From CAYGAG01 sp964347765 (GTDB lineage: Archaea > Thermoproteota > Bathyarchaeia > Bathyarchaeales > Bathycorpusculaceae): a stretch of 64,000 nt of DNA. The translations under genes were made by a program, and so were the position numbers. Below, one piece after another: positions 17,838 to 27,082 of the stretch. Positions within the stretch are counted from its first letter, which is position 1. Each line of letters starts with the position of its first letter. The notes beneath the pieces are model-generated. The model worked only from the letters and a program-made list of their open reading frames with translations, was not told the origin of the DNA and made no database searches. The DNA lies in the NCBI GenBank assembly GCA_964347765.1, contig CAYGAG010000002.1:1-64000 (forward strand), written 5' to 3'.

Positions 17838-18319
17838 TCAATTTCCTCCAAGATCCTATATGTGATGGTCTTTGATGATTATGAATAAAAAATTTTCCAT
17901 TCTTTTAGAGTAGAAAAATTCCGTCTGAATGTTGGTTTTATACATTTTCCTTACAATGAAATACGAAGGCACAGAAAGCCCCTAGACTGAATCCAAAAGA
18001 GAACACAGACTGATCGAATAGAACCGCGCGCGTCAAAGTGGCAGAAGCATCAAAGAAAAAATGTCGCAAAACCAGCCAAGCTTGCCCTTTCGAAAGCTAG
18101 CAATCACAACAATCTGCTTGCATCTAAACATGGCAAAAAAAGTGTAGCGATGCATAAAATTCCAGCTTTCCCATAGACTGGAACTTGTTCCTTTCATGTG
18201 ATCACTTCTGTGTTAACCATGTTCTTGGAGGGAAAGAATATTCTTTTCCCTGCATTCTATTCTCTTAGCCTGAACATCATTTCCAAAATGCTTTTAGCTA
18301 CGCTTCCTAGCTTATTCCT
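17838..18319. other. Intergenic region between the Cren7-like gene and lhr
   Basis: A 482-bp divergent gap. It holds a TATA-like ATTCTTTTAG/AATAAAAAATTTT stretch near the Cren7-like start, a 6-bp stem (TTCCAG 18160-18165 with CTGGAA 18178-18183), and a near-perfect palindrome at 18229-18251 about 70 bp before lhr. No reading frame with convincing codon use and no tRNA or known RNA was recognised. Confidence 0.4.
18229..18251. repeat. Near-perfect palindrome upstream of lhr
   Basis: AGGGAAAGAAT is followed by ATTCTTTTCCCT; the arms match except for one extra base. The element lies about 70 bp before the lhr start, upstream of the TTTTAG-like TATA element near 18293. It could be an operator, but only one copy is seen in the window. 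Confidence 0.35.
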
Positions 18320-21223
18320 TTGCATTTGAGGGCAAAAAAGGAATTGAAAAGTACACCCGGCAACGCTTTTGACTTGCTCGTCAAGCCCATTCGAAGGTTG
18401 ATTGAACAGAAGGGCTTCTCAGAGCCTACAGAGCCTCAAGAGAAGACAATCTCGAGGATTTTGGACGGAAAGAATATTTTGCTGATTTCGCCTACTGCGA
18501 CGGGCAAGACTGAAGCAGCCTTCCTGCCGGTTTTGAGCATGATTCTTCAAGAACCTCGAAGGATCCTAGGCATAAAACTGCTGTATATCACGCCTTTGCG
18601 AGCCTTGAACAGAGATATGCTGGACCGGCTGCAATGGTGGTGTAACAATCTTGACATAAAACTTGCAGTGAGACATGGCGATACAGACACAAAGGAGAGG
18701 AGAAGGCAATCCAGAAGCCCTCCGACTGTTCTGATAACGACCCCTGAAACCTTGCAGGCTATATTGCCTGGCTGGATTCTCCGTAAACATCTGAGACAAG
18801 TCCGTTGGGTAATAGTTGATGAGGTCCACGAAATGGCTGACAGCAAGAGGGGAAGCCAACTGTCTCTGGCTCTGGAAAGGCTGAGGCAGATAGTCGATCA
18901 CGACTTTCAAATGATAGGGTTATCCGCAACCATCGGCACTCCGGAAAAGGTGGCGCAGTTCCTTGTTGGAAAAGGCAGAAAGGTAGATATTGTTAGAGTA
19001 CCAGTAGCCAGACTTATTCGCTTAAGAGTGGTCTTTCCAAGGCCTGAGAAGGGAGATTACAAACTCTCAACTAAGCTTTTTACTCATCCTGAAGTGGCGG
19101 CGCGATTGCGAATTATCCGAGAGTTCATAAGGAAACGGAAATCGGTGTTGCTATTCACAAACACGAGGAGGATATCTGAGATTTTGGCAAGCAGATTCAA
19201 GGTTTGGGACCTAGACTTTCCAGTCTCGATACATCATGGATCGCTTGCCAAAGCCTCCAGAATAGCGGCTGAAAGAGGATTGAAAGACGGCGAACTCAAG
19301 GGACTTGTCTGCACTAGCAGCCTCGAATTGGGCATTGACATAGGACGCATAGACATGGTAATACAATATATGAGTCCTAGACAGGTTACTAGACTGATTC
19401 AGCGCGTGGGCAGAAGCGGACACAGGGTAGGCCGCACGGCCCAAGGAATAATTATCACCATGGACTCTGATGATACATTGGAAGCCCTTGCTACAGCTAG
19501 GAAAGCCTTGAAGGAAGATCTAGAGCCAGTTGAAGTCCCTCCTAAGCCCTATGATGCCTTGACACATCAGATTGCGGGCCTGCTGCTCAGAAGAAGGAAG
19601 TGGAAATTCAATGAAATCCAAGAAGTGTTCGGAAACGCCTATCCGTACAGAGACTTGGAGATAGAAGATATAGAGAAGCTTCTGAGGTATATGCATCAAC
19701 GGTTTCCTCGCTTGACGTGGGTCTCCTTTGAAGATCAAGTGGCCTTGAAACCCCGGAGGACAAAAGCCCTCTTTGAATACTACTTCGAGAACTTGTCCAT
19801 GATACCCGACCAAAAACAATATTTGGTTGTGGACGAGGACAGCGACTCAGCAATAGGCATATTAGATGAAGCCTTCATGGCTGAATACGGCAAGCCTGGT
19901 ACAAAATTCATAATCAGAGGAAGCCCTTGGCTGATCCGAACCGTCTCAGGAGAAAAAGTCCATGTCAAGCCGGTCGATGATCCCACTGGAGCTATACCGA
20001 GCTGGATAGGTGAAGAAATCCCTGTTCCGTTTGAAATCGCTCAGGAAGTCGGATCCATTAGAGATTTTGTTGAGAATCAAATACGCGAAGGTTTCGCACC
20101 AGATGAGATCTCCGTCAGATTGAGTGAACAATACCCATCCGATAAAGAGAACATTATGCGCGCCATAACTGAGACAGTCGAACAGGCGAGTTCAAGGGTC
20201 CCCGTTCCTACCGACAAGCGAATGACAATTGAGGAATGGGAGGAATTTGTCATAATTCATGCTCATTTCGGTTCACTTACGAACAGAGCGTTAGCCCAGA
20301 TGCTAGGGCAGTTGTTCTCTGACAAGATTGGACATGGCATCGTAGTACAACATGATCCATACCGTATCTTCATACAGACACATAGCCCCGCGGACGCATC
20401 TCAAGCAGTTACACTGCTCAACGAAATGAAAGCCATGTCCGAACAAGCGATAGAAGAGAAACTGACGAAAGCAACTATCAAAACTGGACTCTTTAAGAGA
20501 AGAATAATCCATGTGGCTCGACGCTTTGGGGCGTTGAAGAAATGGGCTGACTTCAGCAACGTAAGCCTACAGAGACTGATAAAAGGGTTTGAGGATACAC
20601 CGATATTTGAAGAAGCTCTAAAAGAGGTCTTCACAAAAGACCTAGCTCTAGAGAAACTCGTCCATATACTTGGAAAGATTCGAGATGGCGGGATTCAAGT
20701 TCAGAAAATCGACACTGATGGGCAGGCCACTCCCATTGCCCAGGTCGGCATTCAACGAGTAAGTATGAAAACTGACTTGATCCCGCCAGAAAGGATGAGA
20801 GCTGTACTGATCAAATCTGCCAAAGTCCGATTGCTGGGCGAAACATGCACGTTTGTCTGCACAAGCTGCTGGAATTACTTGGAGATGACTAGTCCAAAAG
20901 ACTTACCGGACAGACCGAAATGCCCTCGGTGCGGGTCGCTCGAAATCGGACTCCTAAAGGTCCCTGAGGAACAAGCCCTTCCACTTCTCGAGAAGAAGGG
21001 TGAGAAGCTAACTAAGATAGAGAAAAAAATGGAAAGACGGGCGTTGCAGACAGCCTACCTTATATCAAATCATGGAAAGCCTGCTGTTTTGGCTTTGTGT
21101 GCCAAAAGAGTTCGACCTTCAGATGTAATGGCAGTTCTTGCAAAAGAGTCAAGAATCAGCGACAGATTCTACGAGTTGGTTCTTGAAGCTGAACGAAAAG
21201 CGCTAAGTAAGAGATTCTGGTAA
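18320..21223 (+). CDS. lhr: Lhr-family superfamily 2 helicase
   Basis: 967-residue DEAD/H-type helicase. The RecA-1 domain has SPTATGKTEAAFLP (motif I, about 54-67), TPLRALNRD (Ia) and VDEVHEMADSK (motif II, DEVH). RecA-2 contains HHGSLAKASR, CTSSLELGIDIG and QRVGRSGHRVG (motif VI). The winged-helix and Lhr-specific domain follow (PYDALTHQIAGLLLRRR). A C-terminal Cys4 cluster (CTSCWNY then CPRCGS, about 852-875) follows. Archaeal Lhr proteins unwind branched nucleic acid in repair; the aLhr1/aLhr2 assignment is left open. The start is TTG at 18320, with another in-frame TTG at 18326. Confidence 0.93.
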   Translation: MHLRAKKELKSTPGNAFDLLVKPIRRLIEQKGFSEPTEPQEKTISRILDGKNILLISPTATGKTEAAFLPVLSMILQEPRRILGIKLLYITPLRALNRDMLDRLQWWCNNLDIKLAVRHGDTDTKERRRQSRSPPTVLITTPETLQAILPGWILRKHLRQVRWVIVDEVHEMADSKRGSQLSLALERLRQIVDHDFQMIGLSATIGTPEKVAQFLVGKGRKVDIVRVPVARLIRLRVVFPRPEKGDYKLSTKLFTHPEVAARLRIIREFIRKRKSVLLFTNTRRISEILASRFKVWDLDFPVSIHHGSLAKASRIAAERGLKDGELKGLVCTSSLELGIDIGRIDMVIQYMSPRQVTRLIQRVGRSGHRVGRTAQGIIITMDSDDTLEALATARKALKEDLEPVEVPPKPYDALTHQIAGLLLRRRKWKFNEIQEVFGNAYPYRDLEIEDIEKLLRYMHQRFPRLTWVSFEDQVALKPRRTKALFEYYFENLSMIPDQKQYLVVDEDSDSAIGILDEAFMAEYGKPGTKFIIRGSPWLIRTVSGEKVHVKPVDDPTGAIPSWIGEEIPVPFEIAQEVGSIRDFVENQIREGFAPDEISVRLSEQYPSDKENIMRAITETVEQASSRVPVPTDKRMTIEEWEEFVIIHAHFGSLTNRALAQMLGQLFSDKIGHGIVVQHDPYRIFIQTHSPADASQAVTLLNEMKAMSEQAIEEKLTKATIKTGLFKRRIIHVARRFGALKKWADFSNVSLQRLIKGFEDTPIFEEALKEVFTKDLALEKLVHILGKIRDGGIQVQKIDTDGQATPIAQVGIQRVSMKTDLIPPERMRAVLIKSAKVRLLGETCTFVCTSCWNYLEMTSPKDLPDRPKCPRCGSLEIGLLKVPEEQALPLLEKKGEKLTKIEKKMERRALQTAYLISNHGKPAVLALCAKRVRPSDVMAVLAKESRISDRFYELVLEAERKALSKRFW

Positions 21224-21253
21224 AATATAGACTCACAACAGCTTTTAAGACCC

Positions 21254-21631
21254 TTGATCACTCTAAACTCGTTGCATTCCTCACTTCAGTTGTGGAGAAA
21301 GACAGACTTGGAAATAAGTCGAAAGAAGCTAAGAGAAGAAGTTCTCAAGAGACTTGAACATGTCAGAACTTGTGTCCTAGCCAGAGAACTGTGTCTTCTT
21401 GTACGTACAAACAGAGCCGTCTTAGAACCGAAGGACGTTCACGACATATGCCTCTACATCTCAGATCTCTGCAAAGAAGCTGGATGTGAGGATACTAACA
21501 TGTTGTGTCGAAAAGCTGCAGAACAAGCATCAAGAGACGAGGCAAAATACCTAGAGTTATGTGCCCAAAGCTGCATGAAATGTGGAGAATCTCGAAAGCC
21601 AGCACCTAGGAAGTCCACATATGTATCTTGA
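21254..21631 (+). CDS. Cysteine-rich helical protein, possibly metal-binding
   Basis: 125 residues, all-helical and Cys-rich. The C-terminal half reads DICLYISDLCKEAGCED, MLCRKAAEQ, ELCAQSCMKCGES. Paired cysteines on successive helices recall four-helix-bundle copper-storage (DUF326-type) proteins, but the cysteine count (about 10) is lower than in Csp proteins and the match is a resemblance only. The start is TTG at 21254, or TTG 21272 if transcription begins about 25 bp after the TATA-like GCTTTTAAGA at 21241. It lies 30 bp after lhr on the same strand. Confidence 0.6.
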   Translation: MITLNSLHSSLQLWRKTDLEISRKKLREEVLKRLEHVRTCVLARELCLLVRTNRAVLEPKDVHDICLYISDLCKEAGCEDTNMLCRKAAEQASRDEAKYLELCAQSCMKCGESRKPAPRKSTYVS

Positions 21632-21669
21632 GAAAAGCTAAAATCTATAAGACCTAGCAATAATCAGGT

Positions 21670-22164
21670 TTGAATGGGGGCAACAAACTGTTCATAGCGC
21701 CTTATGTGCCGAGTCCGCCGCAAGTAATTCATAGAATGCTAGTATTGGCCGAACTCAAGGCTGGAGAAGTCTTCTTTGACTTAGGTGCCGGAGACGGCAG
21801 AACAGTAATCATGGCTGCAAAAGATTTCGGCGCCAGATCTGTTGGAGTTGAGTTAAGAAAGGACCTCGTAAAAAAGGCATTAAGCACCGTATACGAGAAT
21901 AACCTTCAGAATAGAGTTACTATAGTGAACAGTGACATCTTTCATGTCGATCTATCCTCAGCAGATGTTATTTTTCTGTATTTGACGACCAGTGCCAACG
22001 AGAAAGTTAGACCTAAACTGATGGCTGAATTGAAGAAGGGCACCCGCATAATCTCTCACGACTACGAGATTGTGGGATGGAAGCCTGTGAGAGTTGACAG
22101 CTTTTGTGAAAATCCAAGACTGGGATACCCTTCTCATACTCTCTATCTCTACAAGAAAATATAG
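21670..22164 (+). CDS. aKMT-like protein lysine methyltransferase
   Basis: 164-residue class I methyltransferase. The opening APYVPSPPQVIHRML, motif I FFDLGAGDGRTVIMAAKDFG, GVELRKDLVKKAL, the FLYLTTSANE segment and GTRIISHDYEIVGWKP match in order the Sulfolobus aKMT protein (PYVPTP, VYDLGCGDGR, VGVE, FLLTNVNE, GTRVVSHEFEI). aKMT is a broad-specificity enzyme that methylates lysines of Cren7 and other chromatin proteins. The start is TTG. It is the third gene of a same-strand run after lhr. The Cren7-like gene at 17661-17837 is an obvious candidate substrate, though other acceptors cannot be excluded. Confidence 0.85.
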   Translation: MNGGNKLFIAPYVPSPPQVIHRMLVLAELKAGEVFFDLGAGDGRTVIMAAKDFGARSVGVELRKDLVKKALSTVYENNLQNRVTIVNSDIFHVDLSSADVIFLYLTTSANEKVRPKLMAELKKGTRIISHDYEIVGWKPVRVDSFCENPRLGYPSHTLYLYKKI

Positions 22165-22281
22165 CAATCCGTACAGTCGGACACGGCGTTTTCTAGGTAA
22201 TTCTTAGACATCCAAGCAAGCAGATTTTATAAGAGACAGCTTCACTTCAAAACATAGGGCAAGATAGGGTAGGCTATAGGA

Positions 22282-22791
22282 ATGTTGTTTGTTCCGTGGC
22301 GTTACATTTCAGACTGGAGATGTCTTGCGTGTGGCAACTGCTGCAAATCTTACAGCGTAGTACTGAGTTTTCCAGAATGGCTTAGCTTAGTCAAGAATTA
22401 TGGAGTTGAAAAAACAATTCCTAGCCTGAATAGGCTTCTCATAAGAAGAAGAGGTGATGGTTCATGCCTTTTTCTGTACCGATTTTCTGCCACACATTTC
22501 TGCGCCCTTCAAAAAACGAAACCCAAGGCATGCAAGCTCTGGCCCTTCAAAATTCTCAGCAAGCCCAAGTATAAATACCCGTACCAAGCTGCCTATCGCA
22601 ATGGCGATGATAGATTCTTCATATATGCTGACTATAATTGCAGCGGTCTCACATACGGAGAACCATCACCTGAATTTGCTAACCATACCTTAAGAGAGTT
22701 TGTGGAGATAGCTTCAGGACAACGAAGAGATCAGACCAAGACAACAGGAAGAATTGACCATATCCAGCCCTATGTTCTGCCAAGAATCTAG
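22282..22791 (+). CDS. YkgJ-family cysteine cluster protein
   Basis: 169 residues. The N-terminal cluster CLACGNCCKSY (about 15-25) with CALQKTKPKACKLWPFKIL later (about 74-92) is the CxxCGxCC...C...P.C..(W/Y)PF pattern of the YkgJ/UPF0153 zinc- or iron-chelating family. The biochemical role of the family is unsettled; Fe-S or zinc binding is assumed. A Tyr/Asp-rich C-terminus (YADYNCSGLTYGEP) follows, as is common in this group. It has its own promoter-like region (TTTTATAAGA about 50 bp upstream of the ATG). Confidence 0.83.
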   Translation: MLFVPWRYISDWRCLACGNCCKSYSVVLSFPEWLSLVKNYGVEKTIPSLNRLLIRRRGDGSCLFLYRFSATHFCALQKTKPKACKLWPFKILSKPKYKYPYQAAYRNGDDRFFIYADYNCSGLTYGEPSPEFANHTLREFVEIASGQRRDQTKTTGRIDHIQPYVLPRI

Positions 22792-22943
22792 AATGAACAA
22801 ATCAACTCGATGCAAAGCTGCACACCAGTTCTTTGGCTTGGCATTTTCAGCCACTTCTCTGTAAGATCGCCAGTCTCGAGAGTTCACCTCTATTTTTCCT
22901 TGCCGCCATAACTACTGTAAAAGCCAAACGAAGAGAAAACAGT

Positions 22944-23162
22944 ATGCCAAAAAAAAGGCAAACCTTCAAGGTTCTTCCAATCAGACGTTGGACAGTAGTG
23001 AGGAAAAAAGAAAATAACCCAGGTGAACGGATTGATTTCATCGAAATATCTGGCGATGAAATTGAAATCTCAGAGTCAGAAAAAGGTGTTTGTCCGTTGT
23101 GGACGATCCATAGCACACAAACTCTATCATATCACACGGGTTGGATATCTTTCATACTGTAG
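22944..23162 (+). CDS. Possible small basic-acidic protein, hypothetical
   Basis: A 72-residue reading frame from ATG 22944 starts MPKKRQTFKVLPIRRW and continues with an acidic stretch (EISGDEIEISESEKG). The composition looks protein-like, but the last 36 bp run antisense into the ligase 3' end and the hydrophobic tail looks non-coding. No clear promoter or ribosome site was found. It may instead be the non-coding remnant of the 335-bp gap between the YkgJ-type gene and the ligase (22792-23126). Confidence 0.3.
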   Translation: MPKKRQTFKVLPIRRWTVVRKKENNPGERIDFIEISGDEIEISESEKGVCPLWTIHSTQTLSYHTGWISFIL

Positions 23163-24941
23163 TTCATGAAGTTTCTGAAGCCTTTCAAGTGAGTCTATCT
23201 CATCTATTGACTTGTCTATTCTGAATCTTACTATCTTTGGCACCCTTAGGGCAAAACCACTTGTGTATTCATCAGTTTCTTGAATTTCTTGGTAAGTGGC
23301 TTCTACCACTATGGTAGGCTTCACGAAGACACCTTCCTTGTCTTCATTTGCCCTGTTCTTTTCAATGATCATTCTTAGAGAATTCATAGCTTCTTCAGGA
23401 AGGTTAGAGACCTTACCAATAGTATACAGCTTCTTCTCCGCAGGGTCTCGAACTGCAAGTAGAAAGGAAGAGTAGAGGCCCGCTCGTTTTCCCTTTCCGT
23501 ATAGACCTTTCACTATCGTACAGTCTATCGTGTCGCGTTCCGGCTTGAGCTTAAGCCACGTTCCAGTTCTTCGCCCCGTTTCATAGGGCGAGTCTACGTT
23601 CTTTACCATGATCCCCTCATAACCGCTACTCAAGGCTTCTTCATAGAAACGCATCAATTCGATCTCGTTTGAGCAATCTACACCTCCTGCCAAATGTCCC
23701 GGTTGAACAACTTCCAAAAGGTATTTTCGTCTTTGAGAAAGAGGTAGATTGAGGAGTTCTCGGCCGTTCAGAAACAGTATGTCAAAGACTCTGACAGTGA
23801 CTCCAACTTCCCGTTCCCTTTCTTTCAACTCTTCTGGAGAGAGTTCTTTCGGTACGGTTCTTTGAAGCAATGATTGAAAAGGCAAAGGATTTCCTGCGTT
23901 GTCTATTGGTATTACTTCGCCGTCGATGATATAGTTCTGTGAGTGAAAACCTTGTGCAATCTCGACTATCTCCGGCAAAGTCCGCGATTTTTCTAGGCCT
24001 CTTCGTGAGAAGAGCAAGGTTCTTGTCCCCCATCTGTGGATCTGGAGTCTACTTCCATCGAGTTTATACTCTATCCTCGCCGGGTAGACAACTTTGTCAG
24101 GTTCAAAGAGACTGGCCAATTGGGGCTTGATGAATTGACCTGGACGCATCTTCACACGTTGAAGTTTCACGGTTCCCTTAGAAGCAAGCGTTATGCCTTC
24201 TGCTAGTCCTAATATGAAGCACGCTTTCTCAACAAGTTCTGAAGGTACATTGTAAGCCCTCGCTGCTGCTCTGACGACGGTTGTGGTGTGATAGCCCAGC
24301 TTCAAATCCTCAAGTAAGAGTCTAACAACATATTTCGCCTCTATCGGGGTGCTCATTCGCAACAGACTTGAAACAAGGAGTTCCCGTTCGATGACTCCTT
24401 TCAATTGAGGGAGCATTCTAATGGTTTCGTAAACTTCTCTCGCGGTTAGGTGCGGAGCCCTAGCCTCGGTAACCAGATAGGCTACCTCGCCGTGTTCTCC
24501 ATAATCTGTAAGAAGTTCTTCGATTTCGCGCCTAGGGCTTCCTGTTGCTCTGCTTATACTTCGCTCTATCAAACCTGGCCCTATCTTCAGGACTTCGTCT
24601 GAGAGTTTCCCGATGACAAGTCTAACCTTAGCTTCCAATGCCAACCCCGACGCTTGGAGGAATTTTGCGATTTCTGTCTCTTTTCCTTTCTTTCCTTGTA
24701 GAACGGCCAAACGTTCGTAAAACTCTGCTATCTCGAAGAAAGGGATTCCGGTCTTTGGCTCGGTCCCTTTCATATATAAACGTATGAGATAATAAGGAAT
24801 GCCTATCTTCCATTCTATCTGTTCTGGCGAGAATCCAGCCTGAATCAAGTGCAATATGGCTTTTTGAGGAGTCCCGTAAGTCTTGACCAACTCGTCGAAG
24901 GATGGTGGCTTGACAACTGGCATTAGTCTATCCGTCGCCAC
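23127..24941 (-). CDS. lig: ATP-dependent DNA ligase
   Basis: 604-residue archaeal ligase I type that seals Okazaki and repair nicks. The N-terminal all-helical DNA-binding domain is followed by the adenylation motif EYKLDGSRLQIH, with catalytic Lys about 293, then SRRGLEKSRTLPEI (motif Ia/III zone), YIIDGEVIP, SYEGIMVKNVDSPYETGRR (motif IV), WLKLKPE (motif V) and the OB-fold (GKGKRAGLYSSFLLAV). All nucleotidyltransferase motifs are intact. The start overlaps by one base the stop of the RecA-like ATPase gene, so the pair is one operon. Confidence 0.96.
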   Translation of the reverse strand: MATDRLMPVVKPPSFDELVKTYGTPQKAILHLIQAGFSPEQIEWKIGIPYYLIRLYMKGTEPKTGIPFFEIAEFYERLAVLQGKKGKETEIAKFLQASGLALEAKVRLVIGKLSDEVLKIGPGLIERSISRATGSPRREIEELLTDYGEHGEVAYLVTEARAPHLTAREVYETIRMLPQLKGVIERELLVSSLLRMSTPIEAKYVVRLLLEDLKLGYHTTTVVRAAARAYNVPSELVEKACFILGLAEGITLASKGTVKLQRVKMRPGQFIKPQLASLFEPDKVVYPARIEYKLDGSRLQIHRWGTRTLLFSRRGLEKSRTLPEIVEIAQGFHSQNYIIDGEVIPIDNAGNPLPFQSLLQRTVPKELSPEELKEREREVGVTVRVFDILFLNGRELLNLPLSQRRKYLLEVVQPGHLAGGVDCSNEIELMRFYEEALSSGYEGIMVKNVDSPYETGRRTGTWLKLKPERDTIDCTIVKGLYGKGKRAGLYSSFLLAVRDPAEKKLYTIGKVSNLPEEAMNSLRMIIEKNRANEDKEGVFVKPTIVVEATYQEIQETDEYTSGFALRVPKIVRFRIDKSIDEIDSLERLQKLHELQYERYPTRVI

Positions 24942-26161
24942 TATTCTTCTTCTTGCACGGTTTCCAAGGCTTTCAAGAAACCATCTGATGTAATGTTGAC
25001 TTTGATTCTTCTGCGTTCAAAGTTACACATTCTGCAGTCTAGGACGCGGACGATTCGAACAAATTCTCCTCTGTTTACAGCTAGATCGATTTGCTGGTCC
25101 TGCCAGTACACTCTTCCATAGTCGACTATTATTGTTCCGTCCAGATTATGGGCTAAACCTATGCCCCCGGCCATATCATAGCTGTCCCAAGATTCTGAAC
25201 TTCTCTGATTCACGTAGAGGGCTGTTATACCATGGACTTGGTTGTATCTGGCCAGTTCCATGACCCGATATTTGAGAGCCCCACGATAGGATTCAAGAAC
25301 TGTAACAGAGTCGATCAAGGCCAATTCAACGACGTGATTCTCCGCAACATAACGGTAAGTCTCCGCAAACGTACTCCAATCCCTAAGTTCTGGGTAGGCG
25401 ACCGTATCTAATACAAACAGGTTTTCACGAATCTCTTTCCACTTCAGACCCAAGATGTCTGCCTTTTGCTTCAAGCGAGACTGTAGGTCGAATCGAGGAG
25501 TCGAACTCTTCCACGTATCTTCAGCCGTCACGTAGAGCACTCTCCTCCCTGAATCTGCCACCCTAGCAGCAATCTCTTCAACAAGTATTGATTTGCCAGC
25601 ACCAGGTAGACCTGTAATGGCGAATTGTCCACAGATCGGCACACCCTCTAGACTTTCGCCCTCCGGAGTTATGAAGAAATGATCGATGAATGCCCCCGTT
25701 GGAAAGCCTACTAAGGGCTTTTTGGCTTCAGGCGCTATATCCGGTGTCAAGACTAAAGAGCTCAGTTTCTCCTTCTTCCTGTCGATCTTTGTTGACATGG
25801 GTTTCTTGGCTAATTCCCATTCGTCTGATGGTCTTTTCGCAGTTTTCATGGCTTCAGCGAGGGCAGCTGCCATCGTCTTCACAAGCTCGCTCACATCAGG
25901 AGTCATGGCCTCCACCTTCATGGCGGATTCCGATTTGACTACTGAAGTCTGTGGAGGAGGTTCAAGAACAGCTGCCTCATCCACAAGTCTCCATTGCTCT
26001 CCTTTCCGTTCTATAATCCCCTTAGACTTCATAGATTGTAAGATGGCATATGCGGAACTCGGTCCATACTTTGGTATGTCCAATTCTTCCGCTATCTTGT
26101 CTAGCGAGGCTGAACCTTTGTGCGCTATGAGAAATTTGACTATATCCTTCTCTTCGATCAT
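24941..26161 (-). CDS. RecA-superfamily ATPase with N-terminal winged helix
   Basis: 406 residues. The first about 60 residues form a winged helix-turn-helix (KIAEELDIP, ILQSMKSKGIIERKG), then a linker rich in Ala, Met and Lys. The ATPase core has ITGLPGAGKSILVEEIA (Walker A, about 185-195), VLYVTAEDTW and VELALIDSVTVLESYRGA (Walker B). It ends with RQVE-like strands and CRMCNFERRRIKV. The core resembles KaiC/RadA-like archaeal ATPases; the exact subfamily was not recognised. It heads the operon with DNA ligase, suggesting DNA repair or a regulatory ATPase role. Confidence 0.82.
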   Translation of the reverse strand: MIEEKDIVKFLIAHKGSASLDKIAEELDIPKYGPSSAYAILQSMKSKGIIERKGEQWRLVDEAAVLEPPPQTSVVKSESAMKVEAMTPDVSELVKTMAAALAEAMKTAKRPSDEWELAKKPMSTKIDRKKEKLSSLVLTPDIAPEAKKPLVGFPTGAFIDHFFITPEGESLEGVPICGQFAITGLPGAGKSILVEEIAARVADSGRRVLYVTAEDTWKSSTPRFDLQSRLKQKADILGLKWKEIRENLFVLDTVAYPELRDWSTFAETYRYVAENHVVELALIDSVTVLESYRGALKYRVMELARYNQVHGITALYVNQRSSESWDSYDMAGGIGLAHNLDGTIIVDYGRVYWQDQQIDLAVNRGEFVRIVRVLDCRMCNFERRRIKVNITSDGFLKALETVQEEE

Positions 26162-26299
26162 AGGTCTCCCAGATATAAGATTGGGATCTACGCACTATAA
26201 AGGTTCATATCGTGAAGGAATACTTGCGGCAAGTAGAGAGGCAATTAGTGTATCTCCTTATAAGAGAAAGGGAGGCTTTAGAGCGAGTAGGGTTGGCCT

Positions 26300-27082
26300 A
26301 TGGCAAAGCCAAAGATAGGTTGTTCTACACTCTTCACTCTGGACAAACAATACAAAGAAATGATTGAATGCATTCTTGACGTGGAAACAAAGTATGTAGA
26401 GATTGTTGATGAAGGAGACCACGAAGTAACCAGAGCAAAAGTTAGGATCCTGAACGAACTGGCTGCGTCTTATGACCTGAAATACATGGTTCATGCCCCC
26501 TTCGCAGACATAAACATAGCCTCCCCATCAAAAATTATCTGGGATGCCATGTTCGAGAGACTAAGCAGGTCTATTAAGTACGCTGCCACACTGAACTGTG
26601 AACTGTGGATATTTCATCCTGGAGTCAAAACGGGCATAAGCATGTTTTATCCTGGAAGAGAACGGGTTCAGAATCTTCAGACGGTGCGATTGCTGTCGAA
26701 ATTTGCATGTGCACATAGCGTGAAGATTGCGATTGAGAATGTTCCTGAACCCTTTCCGTATATCTTGAAGAGTGTGGAAGACTTCAGAAGGTTCTATGAT
26801 GAAGTTGACGAAAACATAGGGTTGGTTTTCGATGTTGGGCATGCGAATATCAACAAGCAAACTGACGAGTTTCTGACAACATTTAAAGAGAGAATCGTCC
26901 ATTTACATGCTCATGACAACGACGGTAAGAATGACCTACATCTCGGAATTGGGTATGGCATAACTGATTGGAAGACGGTGGCAAAGAGGCTGCGTGAGAT
27001 TTCATATGATGGTGTTGTAATCATCGAGTCACTGGATCATGTGAAAGATAGCGTACATAAGCTAAGACAGCTGTTGGTCTGA
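26300..27082 (+). CDS. Sugar phosphate isomerase/epimerase-like TIM barrel
   Basis: 260 residues of the AP endonuclease family 2 / xylose isomerase-like fold. Motifs include VEIVDEGDHEV, YMVHAPFADINIASP, WIFHPGVK, AIENVPEPFPY (metal Glu), GLVFDVGHANIN (metal Asp and His), HLHAHDNDGKNDLHLGIGYG (paired His/Asp ligands) and VVIIESLD. The metal site is therefore complete. The family includes isomerases, epimerases and endonuclease IV, and the substrate cannot be decided. The 3' end overlaps the convergent RNase Z gene by 21 bp. Confidence 0.85.
   Translation: MAKPKIGCSTLFTLDKQYKEMIECILDVETKYVEIVDEGDHEVTRAKVRILNELAASYDLKYMVHAPFADINIASPSKIIWDAMFERLSRSIKYAATLNCELWIFHPGVKTGISMFYPGRERVQNLQTVRLLSKFACAHSVKIAIENVPEPFPYILKSVEDFRRFYDEVDENIGLVFDVGHANINKQTDEFLTTFKERIVHLHAHDNDGKNDLHLGIGYGITDWKTVAKRLREISYDGVVIIESLDHVKDSVHKLRQLLV

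Noticed and set aside
25686..26318. 210-codon plus-strand frame opposite the RecA-like ATPase
   Set aside because: Antisense to a gene with Walker A and B motifs; Ser-rich low-complexity product, no motif.
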